Shown here in pieces: positions 24,738 to 34,053 of a stretch of DNA of 64,000 nt (its first letter is position 1; each line of letters begins with the position of its first letter). Where the stretch lies: positions 1 through 64,000 of the forward strand of contig CAZUCC010000017.1 in NCBI GenBank assembly GCA_964619065.1, written 5' to 3'. The stretch comes from JANXUC01 sp964619065 (GTDB lineage: Bacteria; Acidobacteriota; Terriglobia; Terriglobales; Acidobacteriaceae). Under the pieces are notes generated by a model, which did no database searches, had not been told where the DNA came from, and was given only the letters and a program-made list of their open reading frames with translations. The translations under genes and the position numbers were made by a program.

Positions 24738-25937
24738 ATGAATGCGGCTGTACGTAAGAGTCGGCCTGCAGTCTTCGGCTTTGCTGCCGGTCGCTATGGG
24801 CAAGTGGCTTTACTGTTGCTGCTCCTCGTCTTAATCTTTGCCCTGCCGGCCTGTCGCCAGGAAGCGTTCCAACGGATCCCGCCCAAGCTTAACGGCTGCC
24901 TGATTCCCAAAGCAGCGCTCACCAATGATCTTCGCTTCCAGAAGTCGGGAATCACGGATGGTCAGTTCTGGATGGCAGAAGGCGAGGAAGTAAGAATCAT
25001 TCTGAAGGAGTTCAGCTTTCAAATTACTCCGGGCGGCGACCCTGCTCGTATGCAAACCTGTACGGTGAATCCATCAGCTCCGGAGGCCCATTGTTCGAGC
25101 GACGGCACCGGAGCTGCCTTCAGTGGGCACTATGAAGTCTCGGTCGTGAAGTGTCCGGGACAAACCATGTGCCAGGCGGGAATGGTGATGACAACGTGTG
25201 TGTTCCAGGATTCGCCTGGAAGCGGGCAACCGGCGGTGCCCGCGCAGGGTGACTCGTGTAGTTTCTTTCGGGCGGACAAGGAAGATGCCACTTACTTTCT
25301 GGTTCCGGCGCTTGTCTTCACGGACAGCAACGGTGCAGTGGTGAGTACATTGCAGGGCGAGATGACCGCGCCGCTCCGTGCGCGTATCCCCGCCAATCTC
25401 ATGGGCGGCCAGGAACTCACTTACGACCTGGGGCCCGCCGCGCACGAGGTTTGGGGATTCAGCATCGTGGACCGAACACCCGCGACGTCTTCTCCGGAGG
25501 ATTGCGTGACACCGCCTCCGGCATCGGGAAATACGCCGGCTCCCGTGAAGTGGGAGGAAAGCTTTGCCCCGAGTGTGCGCGTGGCTACCGTGTCGGTTAC
25601 CCAGGAGCAACGCGCGGACACGTCGAGTGCATATCAAGAGGTTCGGATTCCAATGTGCGGAATAAGCGTGGGGGGCTTGTACTGTCCATCGAATTGCGGC
25701 GATGGAACCCAACCGTGCCCCTCCGCATCGGTTGATGTGTCAGGCTGCCTGCGGAATGCTTTTGCCAACCCTGCCTATGTTTCTCAGCAACCCTTGCAGT
25801 TGGCCGAATGGAACCCAATTTTTGGTGTCGACACACCCATCGCGTGCCACATGGGTGCAACGGTACGCAAGGACCAACCAATCGGCAATCTGGCTAACGC
25901 TCCTGTTATTCATTTCCAGTTGGAGGTCAAGCCGTGA
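24738..25937 (+). CDS. Lipoprotein of unknown function, Cys-rich
   Basis: 399 residues; GAGGAG lies six bases before the ATG. A basic N-terminus and a Leu-rich stretch end in FALPAC, a good lipobox with Cys at about 39, so the protein is probably lipidated. The mature part is strand-rich with many Cys (CTVNPSAPEAHC, CPGQTMC, CPSNCGDGTQPCPSASVDVSGC), which suggests disulfides outside the cytoplasm. I do not recognise a family. The next gene starts at a GTGA overlap with its stop, so both products are probably made in fixed ratio and act together at the cell surface. A consensus promoter precedes the gene. Confidence 0.78.
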   Translation: MNAAVRKSRPAVFGFAAGRYGQVALLLLLLVLIFALPACRQEAFQRIPPKLNGCLIPKAALTNDLRFQKSGITDGQFWMAEGEEVRIILKEFSFQITPGGDPARMQTCTVNPSAPEAHCSSDGTGAAFSGHYEVSVVKCPGQTMCQAGMVMTTCVFQDSPGSGQPAVPAQGDSCSFFRADKEDATYFLVPALVFTDSNGAVVSTLQGEMTAPLRARIPANLMGGQELTYDLGPAAHEVWGFSIVDRTPATSSPEDCVTPPPASGNTPAPVKWEESFAPSVRVATVSVTQEQRADTSSAYQEVRIPMCGISVGGLYCPSNCGDGTQPCPSASVDVSGCLRNAFANPAYVSQQPLQLAEWNPIFGVDTPIACHMGATVRKDQPIGNLANAPVIHFQLEVKP

Positions 25938-28900
25938 GCCGCCGTCGAATGAGGGCGCACACGTGTCTGGAAGTTATTGTGGTCGCGGCTGCTCTCTGTG
26001 CAGCCTGTGGCTGTGGACGCGGATTCTACCTGGCGGAATCGGATGCTGCTGGAATCGCTCAAAATTTCCGCACTGCAAGTGACGCAAACGAGCAGTTGAC
26101 TCGAATGCAAGACAAGATCATTACGATTCAATTTGATTCCTCTGGAACGGTTCCTCACATCCAGAGCACCAACCTCCTTGAAGTTCTGCGCGACACCACC
26201 AACCTGGTTTTCGCCGATGATGTGCTTCATCAGGTCAGTTTGGCGCGCGTGAGCCGGCAGATCGAGCGCCAAGCCGACGCGTGGGCGAGCGAGAGATTAT
26301 CGCTGCTGCAGCAATCCGGCGGCCATGAAGTCCGATTGAAGAACCTGCAACGGGTCACCATTAACGTTTTGTCGCCTCCTGTCGTGTCCTACAACGTCCT
26401 AGAGCAGTCAGTGAATTTCCAGACCCAGGTGCGCCTTACTCTGAGCGGAACCATTCTGGTGAATGTGGATGAAGGAATCTTCGGTCCGATTCTAGATCTG
26501 TTCCACCCGAATCCGAATGGCGAGTGGGCAGTTGACGTCCAATTGGATAACTACACTCTGCAGGGCCAACTCCGTCTGGGCAATCCATTCCGGGATGCCA
26601 CAACCGTTCGCTTGCAGGTGCAACCGCGGATTGGCAGCATCACGGTGATAGGGAATGCTCCCGGCGAAGTGAATGATGGGATTCGACAGCTTTTGAGCGC
26701 ACAGCTCTCGTCCCCGGTGGATATCACGCGAGCACTGGATTTCAAGAATTTTTCTCTCGCGGATGCTTCGGTCCGTCCCGGCTCGTCTGAGAACACGCTG
26801 AACGTAAGCTATCTGCCGCGTCCCCGGCGTTCGCAACCAATCCTTGACGTTATTACCAGAGGAGAGGACAACCTGCTCTACCACGCACGCCGGAAAGACA
26901 ATGCGTGGAGAGACTTTGCAGCACTTTCCGCTCTGGGAGCAGTTGCGAGCGATCCCGCGCTGGTTGCGTCGGGCGCAGATCAGCTCGAACTCGTTGTTGT
27001 CCATCCCGATGGCGGCCTGTACCACCTGCAATGGAGTGGAAATCGATGGAGCACTGGCGAACGGATAGCACTGCCGGGCGGAGGCAGGTTCGCCGCACAA
27101 AAGCCCGTATTGCTAGCGACGGCACCGGGCCAATGGGAAGCCATTGCAGCCGCTGGCGACGGATCTCTATGGCACATCCGGCGGCTCAACGGCAGACTTC
27201 TTGCTCCGGCATTGATCCCGCAAAACGCTTATGTCTCTCCTCCACAACTGCCGTTGCGGGATCCGGTAGCGGCGCAGGTAGGGAACAAAATCGCTCTTCT
27301 GTATATCGACAGCCGGAATCTCCTTTACGGTTCGGAGTTCGATCTCGAAACCGGGCATTGGAGTCTCACCCAAAGCATTTCGACCCGGGGAAGCGTTCAG
27401 TTTGCGCCGGCAGTTGCTTCCTGTGGCGGGGGACGACTGGAGGTTGTGTATGCCGGAGACGGACAACATCCTTACCACCGGCCGCTACTTCCCTCCAGAA
27501 CGCGGATTTTAGCGAACCTCCAGGGGGGCGGATTCGATCTAGGGGATGAAGTGGAAGTAGGAGGCACGCTCTCTGCCAGCCCTGCGCTTACGTGCTCCGG
27601 CTACGAGCAGATGGAATTGATGGGACGCGGTACGGACAACGTCGCCTATCACAACCATTTCGTTGGACCCAACAGCGCCCAAGGTGCGATCGACGGGCGG
27701 CAGATCCAACCCGGATGGCAGGGGTGGACGGGGCTGGGAGCACGGTTTTTCGGCACCGTCTTCTTGTCCGGCACGGTCTCCGCATCCCTGGCGGTAGATT
27801 CCACTCGTAATGGCGAAGTGTCTTTTGTAGCTCTCCAGCAGAGCTCCGGCGCTTCGCCGCTCATGTTCGACAGTTTCGACAGCCGGCGGTTTGCCAGAAC
27901 GGAATGGGATGCCGTCGGCTGGCGGGGACTTGAGCAGGTAGGCACGCGCCATCTCACAGGTATCCCGGCCGTGGCGGTCAGTGACCGTCTACTCCAGGTT
28001 TGGACCGCCGACTCCGACGCGAGTCTTCATTCTGTTGCATTGATGGAACGAAATATCTGGGAGGTTCCGGGACTCGCTACGTCCGCGGTGGGGTTGGGGG
28101 CGGCCGCGGCAGTTCTCTCCTCAGCTCCAGGCGAAGTGGATGTTCTCTCGGTAGACCCTCAAGGAAATCTGCACTTCAGTCGTTCTTACAACGACCGGGA
28201 CTACGCGCAATTTCCTCTCGGCCGCCCGAGCGGCTCGGGCGTTTTCGCGATTGCCGCGGTGAGTTCCGGCCCTGGCCTGATCGACCTAGTGACAGTCTCC
28301 AGCGACCGATCCCTGCATCACTGGCGCAAGCTTTATGACCGTTGGCAAGATCCGGTGACAATCTCCGGATCCGTGATCTCCGCGCCTGTGCTCGTATCGA
28401 CTGGAGCTGGACAATTGGAATTGCTGGCGATCGGTGGTGATCACAAACTCTACCGCTGGCGCTTTGCCAATGGAAGCTGGGCGGGGTGGCAACAGATCGA
28501 GGGAAATCTTCAACTGAGCACGATGCTTGGGCAGCAATCGGCTTCGAGTTGGGGTGACGGGAGTGTCGATCTGGTCGTGGTCGAAGACAGTACGCGTGGA
28601 ATGTTTCACATGCGGCTTCTTCCGCTGGCGCCGCAAGCGAGCGGAGTGCTTCCCGCGGGTGGCAACACGGGTTTCGACGCCGTGGGTGGAAAGACGACCG
28701 ATATTGCAATGATCGCGGCTGAGGGCCCCGACCAACTCACGATCCTCGCAAGAGGCACGGACGGCTACCTCTATGAGAATCAGAGCAAGCGAATTACGAT
28801 CCGGCGGCCAACTCGAACGCCACGCCGGGGCCGGAAACATCCGGAAACGCGCCTGACTTGGCCTGGATTCAAGCCTTTGACCAGTACCACCGCAGTCTTT

Positions 28901-29065
28901 GGCGGGATGGCTTTGCTACCGGATGGTGAACTCGCATTGCTGGCGGAACGGTCCAACACCGCGATTGCTTTGAATCGGCGAAGAAACCAACAGTGGAACG
29001 GATTTTTATTTCTTCCTCAAGTGAGCAACCAGGACCCATTCCGTCCGCTGTTACTGCGGTATTGA
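25934..29065 (+). CDS. Large secreted protein with PLL/tectonin-like lectin propeller repeats
   Basis: 1043 residues from the GTG at 25934, with GGAGG seven bases before it and overlapping the upstream stop. A signal sequence ends near CAACGCG; a lipid anchor is possible but the lipobox is not standard. Residues about 30-290 form an unrecognised domain. From about 295 to the end there are many blades of about 45-55 residues with the pattern LDVITRGEDNLLYHARRKDNAW, LELVVVHPDGGLYHLQW, IDLVTVSSDRSLHHWRKL, LELLAIGGDHKLYRWRF: the repeat of PLL-type and tectonin lectins. Some 12 or more blades suggest two propellers. A carbohydrate-binding surface role is inferred. The segment near 955 (RRPTRTPRRGRKH) is unusually basic. 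Confidence 0.75.
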   Translation: MSRRRMRAHTCLEVIVVAAALCAACGCGRGFYLAESDAAGIAQNFRTASDANEQLTRMQDKIITIQFDSSGTVPHIQSTNLLEVLRDTTNLVFADDVLHQVSLARVSRQIERQADAWASERLSLLQQSGGHEVRLKNLQRVTINVLSPPVVSYNVLEQSVNFQTQVRLTLSGTILVNVDEGIFGPILDLFHPNPNGEWAVDVQLDNYTLQGQLRLGNPFRDATTVRLQVQPRIGSITVIGNAPGEVNDGIRQLLSAQLSSPVDITRALDFKNFSLADASVRPGSSENTLNVSYLPRPRRSQPILDVITRGEDNLLYHARRKDNAWRDFAALSALGAVASDPALVASGADQLELVVVHPDGGLYHLQWSGNRWSTGERIALPGGGRFAAQKPVLLATAPGQWEAIAAAGDGSLWHIRRLNGRLLAPALIPQNAYVSPPQLPLRDPVAAQVGNKIALLYIDSRNLLYGSEFDLETGHWSLTQSISTRGSVQFAPAVASCGGGRLEVVYAGDGQHPYHRPLLPSRTRILANLQGGGFDLGDEVEVGGTLSASPALTCSGYEQMELMGRGTDNVAYHNHFVGPNSAQGAIDGRQIQPGWQGWTGLGARFFGTVFLSGTVSASLAVDSTRNGEVSFVALQQSSGASPLMFDSFDSRRFARTEWDAVGWRGLEQVGTRHLTGIPAVAVSDRLLQVWTADSDASLHSVALMERNIWEVPGLATSAVGLGAAAAVLSSAPGEVDVLSVDPQGNLHFSRSYNDRDYAQFPLGRPSGSGVFAIAAVSSGPGLIDLVTVSSDRSLHHWRKLYDRWQDPVTISGSVISAPVLVSTGAGQLELLAIGGDHKLYRWRFANGSWAGWQQIEGNLQLSTMLGQQSASSWGDGSVDLVVVEDSTRGMFHMRLLPLAPQASGVLPAGGNTGFDAVGGKTTDIAMIAAEGPDQLTILARGTDGYLYENQSKRITIRRPTRTPRRGRKHPETRLTWPGFKPLTSTTAVFGGMALLPDGELALLAERSNTAIALNRRRNQQWNGFLFLPQVSNQDPFRPLLLRY

Positions 29066-29236
29066 GCAATCTCCAGCGGACGGGTTTCATCCCGAGAATC
29101 TCAGAATCTTTTGTCAGAATCCAGATTTAATTCCTCCGAGCTGCTACATAGAAGATTACTTACAGACGACGTAGTGCAGCGTAACCACGCCGTCGGGGAA
29201 ATTCTTGGCCGCCCAACAAGGCAGGAAGGAGAGCGC

Positions 29237-31843
29237 TTATTTCAGACCCTTTACTAAATATAGGTCGGCGAGGTCTTGCTGGAAGGAGGCCGCAGTGGCT
29301 TTTCCGTCGGCTGAAATGGCTAGGGGACCGAAGAAGTTTGCTCCTTGCTCAGGGACTTTCAGGGTGCGCCAGGGTTCACGGTGGCGCGTGGCGACTTCGA
29401 AGCGGGTGACTTGTACCGTGGCCCCTTGCATTTTACGAAAGAAGAGATAGCGGCCGTCGGCGCTCCAGCGGGCAACGCTTTCGCCGGGTTCGAGATCGGT
29501 GAGGGGCGTGGTGGTGACGCCGTCGGGGGTGAAGAGCGAAATGTGTTTGCCTTCGAGCCGGACGATGTGGCGCTGATCGGGGGAGACGCTGGTTGCGCGG
29601 ACACCTTCGGGTGTCATGGGCGTAGGTTTGCTGGTGTTCTGGTTGCCAGCCGGGTTGCCAACTGGGTCGCCAACAATATTCAGATCGTAGGTCCAGGAGC
29701 GGGCGAGGTGGCCGGGCTCACTGGCGGTAAAAAGGATTTGGTGACCGTCGGGGAACCAATCCACGGAATCGTAGTGCATATTTCCAAAATCGAGAATACG
29801 GGAGTCTCCCGGCCCGGTGGGTAGGATCATGAGATGTGATCCGGCGGGTTCCTGGCGGATGCAGACGACCCATTTGCCATCGTGGGAGAGGGCTGGGCGG
29901 TTGCCATAGCCGAGGCGGACGGCGGGGGAACCATCGGTTTTGCGGAGATAAATGGCAGCGTTGCGACCCTCACCATTCGCTAATTCCACAAATAGAACAT
30001 GACTGGCGTCATCGGAAAGCGTGTCCAGGAACGAAGCGTTGAGCCAGGCAAGGTCGCGCGTGGCGGAGCCATCGGGCGGGGTGAAGAGGATGCCGAGGCG
30101 TGAGTTGACGTCGTTGAGCAGGACACGGCCGTCGCGGGCGACGTCCTGGAGAACGATGAAGCCGGCGAGCTGGGCGAGGAGGCGTTGGCCGCCGGAAAGC
30201 GAGACGGAATAGAGAGAGGGATCGGTGCCAGCTTGGCCGCCGGAGAACCAGATTTCAGCCCCACTCGGAGACCACGCGAGACCTCCGATGGCGCGCCATC
30301 CGCTGGAGAGCTGTTGCTTGGGATGGCCGGATCCAATGAGGAAAAGGGAAAAGTCGCCGATATCGTCCATTTCAAAGAAGGCGACGAGTTTGCCGTCGGG
30401 AGAGACGCGAACAAACTGTGGGGGGCGGACGTCGGTCTGATAGAGCACGGCGCCAGCTGGATACTCGAGGCGATTGTGTCCGGCAACGTTGCGGACGATC
30501 GCGAGGGTTCCGTCGGGAGCCCAGTCGGCGTCGGTGACGTTCTCGTAGAGTTCGCGGGGTGTGCCACCACCGATGGGAATGCTGGCGAGGGTGGCCGGGC
30601 CTTCGTCGGCGAGGAGTACTGCCATTTCTCCGGCGGGAGAGACGGAGAGAAGCTTGCCAGCAGTTGCTCCGAGAGCGCGGGATTCACGATTGCCAGGAAT
30701 GGTGGAAAAAAGCGTGGACGGCGCGCCTTCCCAACTGGCACTGTAGGCGACCATGTTACCGGGAGCGAAACGGGCGGCCGTGACGTCTCCACGGCGGAAG
30801 GTGAGTCTTTGGAAGGAAGGCGGGTCTTGTGGGAAAAATTTAGAGGCGAAGTAGGCACCGGGGAAAACGCCAAGCAGCACACCTGTTGCCAGGGCGAAGG
30901 GGAGCCAGCGCGAGGCTCGGAGCGAGACGAGGCGGCGTTTGGCGCCGCGAAGGACGCTCGAGCTTGAGGTCAACTCCAATTCCCGGCGGAGCTCTTCCAG
31001 TGCTACTTTAACGTCCGCCATGGTTTGCCAGCGGCGTTCCGGTTCCTTCTTCAAGCAGCGGGCGACAATGCGGTCCAGCTCCTCAGGCAGATCGGGAATG
31101 GATTCTGAGGCCGGTTGCGGTTCCTTCGAGAGAATCGCAGAGAGTGTGGAGACTTTGGATCCGCCGGTGAAAGCACGTCGGCCCGTGATCATTTCATAAA
31201 GGACGGAGCCGAAGGAGAAAATATCAGAACGGGAGTCGAGGATCTTGCCTTCGGCCTGCTCGGGCGACATGTAGGCGACAGTTCCGAGCAGCGTACCTTC
31301 TTCGGTGAGCGGTGAGCCCTCGCCGTGGAGCGTATCGGCAAAAGCGTCGGGCTCGGGTGCTTCGTTGAGCTTGGCAAGGCCAAAATCAAGAACCTTCACC
31401 AAACCTTGGGGTGTGACCATCCCGTTCGAAGGCTTCAGTTCGCGATGGACGATGCCGGCGGCATGAGCCGCGGAAAGCGCATCGGCAATCTGAGCAGCAT
31501 ACTTGAGGGCATCGCGGGGACGAAGGCCTTTGCTGCCGATGAGGCGGTCGAGGGTATCACCGGAAATGAACTCCATAGCGATGTAGCGGACGGTTTCGCC
31601 CTCGAGTTGGCCGGAGTTAATTTCGTAAATAGTGACGATGTTGGGATGATTGAGGGATGAGGCTGCTTTGGCTTCTTGAACAAAGCGGCGTTCGCGTTCT
31701 GAGTTAGAAATGGCGGAAGCGGTTAGGACTTTGAGCGCAGCATTGCGGTCAAGCCGGGAGTCCAGGCCTTTGTAGACAACGCCCATACCTCCGGCTCCCA
31801 GTTTGGACTCGATACGGTAAACACCCAGTGTCTTGCCGATCAT
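29237..31843 (-). CDS. Ser/Thr kinase-TolB propeller protein with HRE in place of HRD
   Basis: 868 residues; AGAGG five bases before the ATG. Kinase domain about 9-270 of the PknB type: Gly-loop LGAGGMGVV, Lys38 in AALKV, Glu57, Asn140, and DFG at 153-155 are intact, but the catalytic loop reads HRELKPSN, so the catalytic-base Asp is Glu135 (codon GAA). One membrane helix follows (about 316-340, PFALATGVLLGVFPGAYFA). The rest is a PD40/TolB-like propeller outside the membrane (WAPDGTLAIVRN, VSPDGKLVAFFE, LSHDGKWVVCIR, WSADGRYLFFR). This layout is very common in Acidobacteriota and is taken to be a receptor kinase. With Glu instead of Asp it may have reduced or no activity. Confidence 0.9.
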   Translation of the reverse strand: MIGKTLGVYRIESKLGAGGMGVVYKGLDSRLDRNAALKVLTASAISNSERERRFVQEAKAASSLNHPNIVTIYEINSGQLEGETVRYIAMEFISGDTLDRLIGSKGLRPRDALKYAAQIADALSAAHAAGIVHRELKPSNGMVTPQGLVKVLDFGLAKLNEAPEPDAFADTLHGEGSPLTEEGTLLGTVAYMSPEQAEGKILDSRSDIFSFGSVLYEMITGRRAFTGGSKVSTLSAILSKEPQPASESIPDLPEELDRIVARCLKKEPERRWQTMADVKVALEELRRELELTSSSSVLRGAKRRLVSLRASRWLPFALATGVLLGVFPGAYFASKFFPQDPPSFQRLTFRRGDVTAARFAPGNMVAYSASWEGAPSTLFSTIPGNRESRALGATAGKLLSVSPAGEMAVLLADEGPATLASIPIGGGTPRELYENVTDADWAPDGTLAIVRNVAGHNRLEYPAGAVLYQTDVRPPQFVRVSPDGKLVAFFEMDDIGDFSLFLIGSGHPKQQLSSGWRAIGGLAWSPSGAEIWFSGGQAGTDPSLYSVSLSGGQRLLAQLAGFIVLQDVARDGRVLLNDVNSRLGILFTPPDGSATRDLAWLNASFLDTLSDDASHVLFVELANGEGRNAAIYLRKTDGSPAVRLGYGNRPALSHDGKWVVCIRQEPAGSHLMILPTGPGDSRILDFGNMHYDSVDWFPDGHQILFTASEPGHLARSWTYDLNIVGDPVGNPAGNQNTSKPTPMTPEGVRATSVSPDQRHIVRLEGKHISLFTPDGVTTTPLTDLEPGESVARWSADGRYLFFRKMQGATVQVTRFEVATRHREPWRTLKVPEQGANFFGPLAISADGKATAASFQQDLADLYLVKGLK

Positions 31844-31939
31844 GAGGCCTCTTGCGAAGTGCTATCTTACCGCAGAGATGGCGGAATTCAGCTAGTGACG
31901 TTGGATTGGAGGAACAGGTGGAATCTACGGACCGAGAGC

Positions 31940-31964
31940 GGCGGGCAGGAATGCCCGCCCTACA
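31940..31964. repeat. Dispersed palindromic element, perfect copy
   Basis: GGCGGGCA-GGAA-TGCCCGCC then CTACA: an 8-base stem with a GNRA-type tetraloop. A degenerate copy is at 15784-15810. It lies just beyond the stop of the ABC exporter gene at 31972 and could also act as its terminator hairpin. Confidence 0.65.
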
Positions 31965-31971
31965 CGATTTC

Positions 31972-34053
31972 CTAAGGATGTGCGATAACCAGAACGCTGC
32001 GAGCGCGGCGCAGGACGCACTCGAGAGCGAGGCGGACGTTGTCGGGGTCTAGAGCGGCGAAGCTCTCGTCAAAAATCAGGACGTCGGCGTCCTGCATGAG
32101 GGCGCGGGCCATGTAGAGGCGGCTGCGCTCGCCGTGGGAAAGCTGCCAGCCGGTTTCTCCAATCATCTGCAACATGCCAGCGGGCATTTTTTCCAGGAGA
32201 GGACCCAGGCCGAGTTCACGGCAAATAGAAAGGGCTTCCGCATAGTCGCGTTCGGTGATCCAACCGTCGCGGCCCATCAGGAGGTTGAAGGCGAACGTTC
32301 CGGTGAGGACGTGGTTTTCGTGGAATTGGGGGGCGGCGGTCACGGAGCGCCGCCAAGCCTGGGCTCCGAGGGTCTGGCGGTCGAGTCCGCGAGCTAGCAG
32401 CAAGCCGGACTGTGGGCGCAACATCCCGCTCAGGACCGAAGCGAAAGTGGATTTGCCACCTCCGGAGGGGCCCTCGAGCAGGATGCGGTCGCCAGGAGCA
32501 ATACGGAGATTGCAGTGGTGGAGAATGGGCTCGCCGGTGGCGCGGTACCGGAAGGTGATGTCGTTGACCTCAATAAATGTATCGTGAGACGAGGAAACTG
32601 TGAGCGCGAGTGCCGGGGAACCGGAAGCCTCGGGGCGGGCTGCGGCCTGAAAAAGCAGAGCGACCTGTTGGGCGGCGATGGCGGCTTCGGTAAGGCTCCA
32701 GAGGCCTGAGGCGAGGCGGCGGAAGGCGCGATAGGCGAGCAGCAGTCCGGCCACGCCGAGAGCAAGCCTGCCGGGCGAGGCTCCAGCGATAAAGGCAGGC
32801 GCAAGAGCTGCCGTACCGACGATGAGCCAGCCTCGTGGAATGACCGAGGTAAGGACGGCAGCCTTCCGGTCAGCGGCGCGAGAGATGGCCTGGTAGTTTT
32901 CGAGTTGCTGATCCTCAGCGAGATGCCATTGCTCGCGCGGCTCCTGGGCGAGTCGAGTGCGGTGGCCGGTCATGCTCTCGACGAGGGCCAGTGTCATATT
33001 TAGGCGGGCGTCTGTCCAGCGACGCTGTTGGCGGAAATAGCGGAGACCGAGCAGTGCGGTGAACCCGATCCAGAGCCCTAGCAGGAGAGCGTGCCACAGA
33101 CCTCCGGCACCAGCCGCGAGAATTGCTGCGGCCAGCACAAACTCCACCAGAGCGACGACGGCGAGGAAGCCTCCGCTCAGTGCGAGGGCTTCGAGGGCCT
33201 CTGATTCAAAAACACGTCCTAGTAGTTGGCCCGCGCCTTGGGAACGGATTTCTTGAGGGAGTAGGCGAAGCGCTCCGGCTAGTAGACGTTCCTTGAGCAG
33301 GCCTCCGGCGGTGATGGCGACGAGTCCTTGCAGCCAGGTGATGAGGCCGCGCAGGGGGATGAGCGTGAGAAGCAGGAGAACCCAGGCATAGAGAAGAGTG
33401 CGATCGAGGCGGCCTGTGAGGGCCCCGGCTCCGACGATCCACCAAGCGAGAAGGAATAGCGCATACTGCAGGACGTGTGTTCCTCCAAGCAGAAGAAGGC
33501 GTTGATGGATTTTCGATAAACGTAGAGATACAAAGAAGTTAGCACCAGGGGGAAGACGTAGAAGCCAAGCGTGCCCCACGAGTTTTCCAGCCAATCGTTG
33601 CCGCAGGAGGGTGTCGCGGACGCGATCCCAGTGGCGTTGCTTGATGCCTGCAGATTCGAGAACAGAGTTCAATTCATCTTTTAAGGGAGCTTCGACGATG
33701 CGGCACAGTTCGGCACGGAGAGTGGCGGGACCGAAGCGGTGTACGGAGAAATCTGGAGCGAGGATATTGCCTGGGGCAAGCAAGGCGAGCAGGCTGCCAT
33801 CCGACAAACGCAAGAGTGCAGGAGATGCGGAGCGCAGCAAGCGGTCAACAGTGGCGTAACGGATTTCCTCGGGTTCGGCGTCGAGTCCGAAGGCTGCGGC
33901 CGAGGCCTCGATCCAGAGTCCGAGGCGGCGGGGATCGCTCTCGACGGCGTCAGCCAGTGGCGCGGCGATGACAACGGATTTTGGACGCAAACCGCTTTTG
34001 CGAGCCAAGGCTTCGAGTGCTTCCGCGGCGCGTGAGGCGGGCCAGGAGATCAT
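31972..34053 (-). CDS. ABC exporter (permease-ATPase), second ABC unit of an NHLM-like secretion set
   Basis: 693 residues; ATG at 34053 overlaps the upstream stop (ATGA). Residues 1-150 are a soluble domain without a recognised motif (no Cys protease residues). Then about six membrane helices (about 190-460; LQYALFLLAWWIVGAGAL, FLAVVALVEFVLAAAILAAG). The ATPase domain has Walker A GPSGGGKST, signature LSHGERSRL (for LSGGQ), Walker B VLIFDESFAALD, and the H-loop in VLVIAHP. The protein ends at this H-loop, with none of the usual residues after it. A soluble N-terminal domain before ABC membrane segments, next to a C39-type ABC and HlyD genes, is the arrangement of NHLP/NHLM peptide export systems. 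Confidence 0.85.
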   Translation of the reverse strand: MISWPASRAAEALEALARKSGLRPKSVVIAAPLADAVESDPRRLGLWIEASAAAFGLDAEPEEIRYATVDRLLRSASPALLRLSDGSLLALLAPGNILAPDFSVHRFGPATLRAELCRIVEAPLKDELNSVLESAGIKQRHWDRVRDTLLRQRLAGKLVGHAWLLRLPPGANFFVSLRLSKIHQRLLLLGGTHVLQYALFLLAWWIVGAGALTGRLDRTLLYAWVLLLLTLIPLRGLITWLQGLVAITAGGLLKERLLAGALRLLPQEIRSQGAGQLLGRVFESEALEALALSGGFLAVVALVEFVLAAAILAAGAGGLWHALLLGLWIGFTALLGLRYFRQQRRWTDARLNMTLALVESMTGHRTRLAQEPREQWHLAEDQQLENYQAISRAADRKAAVLTSVIPRGWLIVGTAALAPAFIAGASPGRLALGVAGLLLAYRAFRRLASGLWSLTEAAIAAQQVALLFQAAARPEASGSPALALTVSSSHDTFIEVNDITFRYRATGEPILHHCNLRIAPGDRILLEGPSGGGKSTFASVLSGMLRPQSGLLLARGLDRQTLGAQAWRRSVTAAPQFHENHVLTGTFAFNLLMGRDGWITERDYAEALSICRELGLGPLLEKMPAGMLQMIGETGWQLSHGERSRLYMARALMQDADVLIFDESFAALDPDNVRLALECVLRRARSVLVIAHP

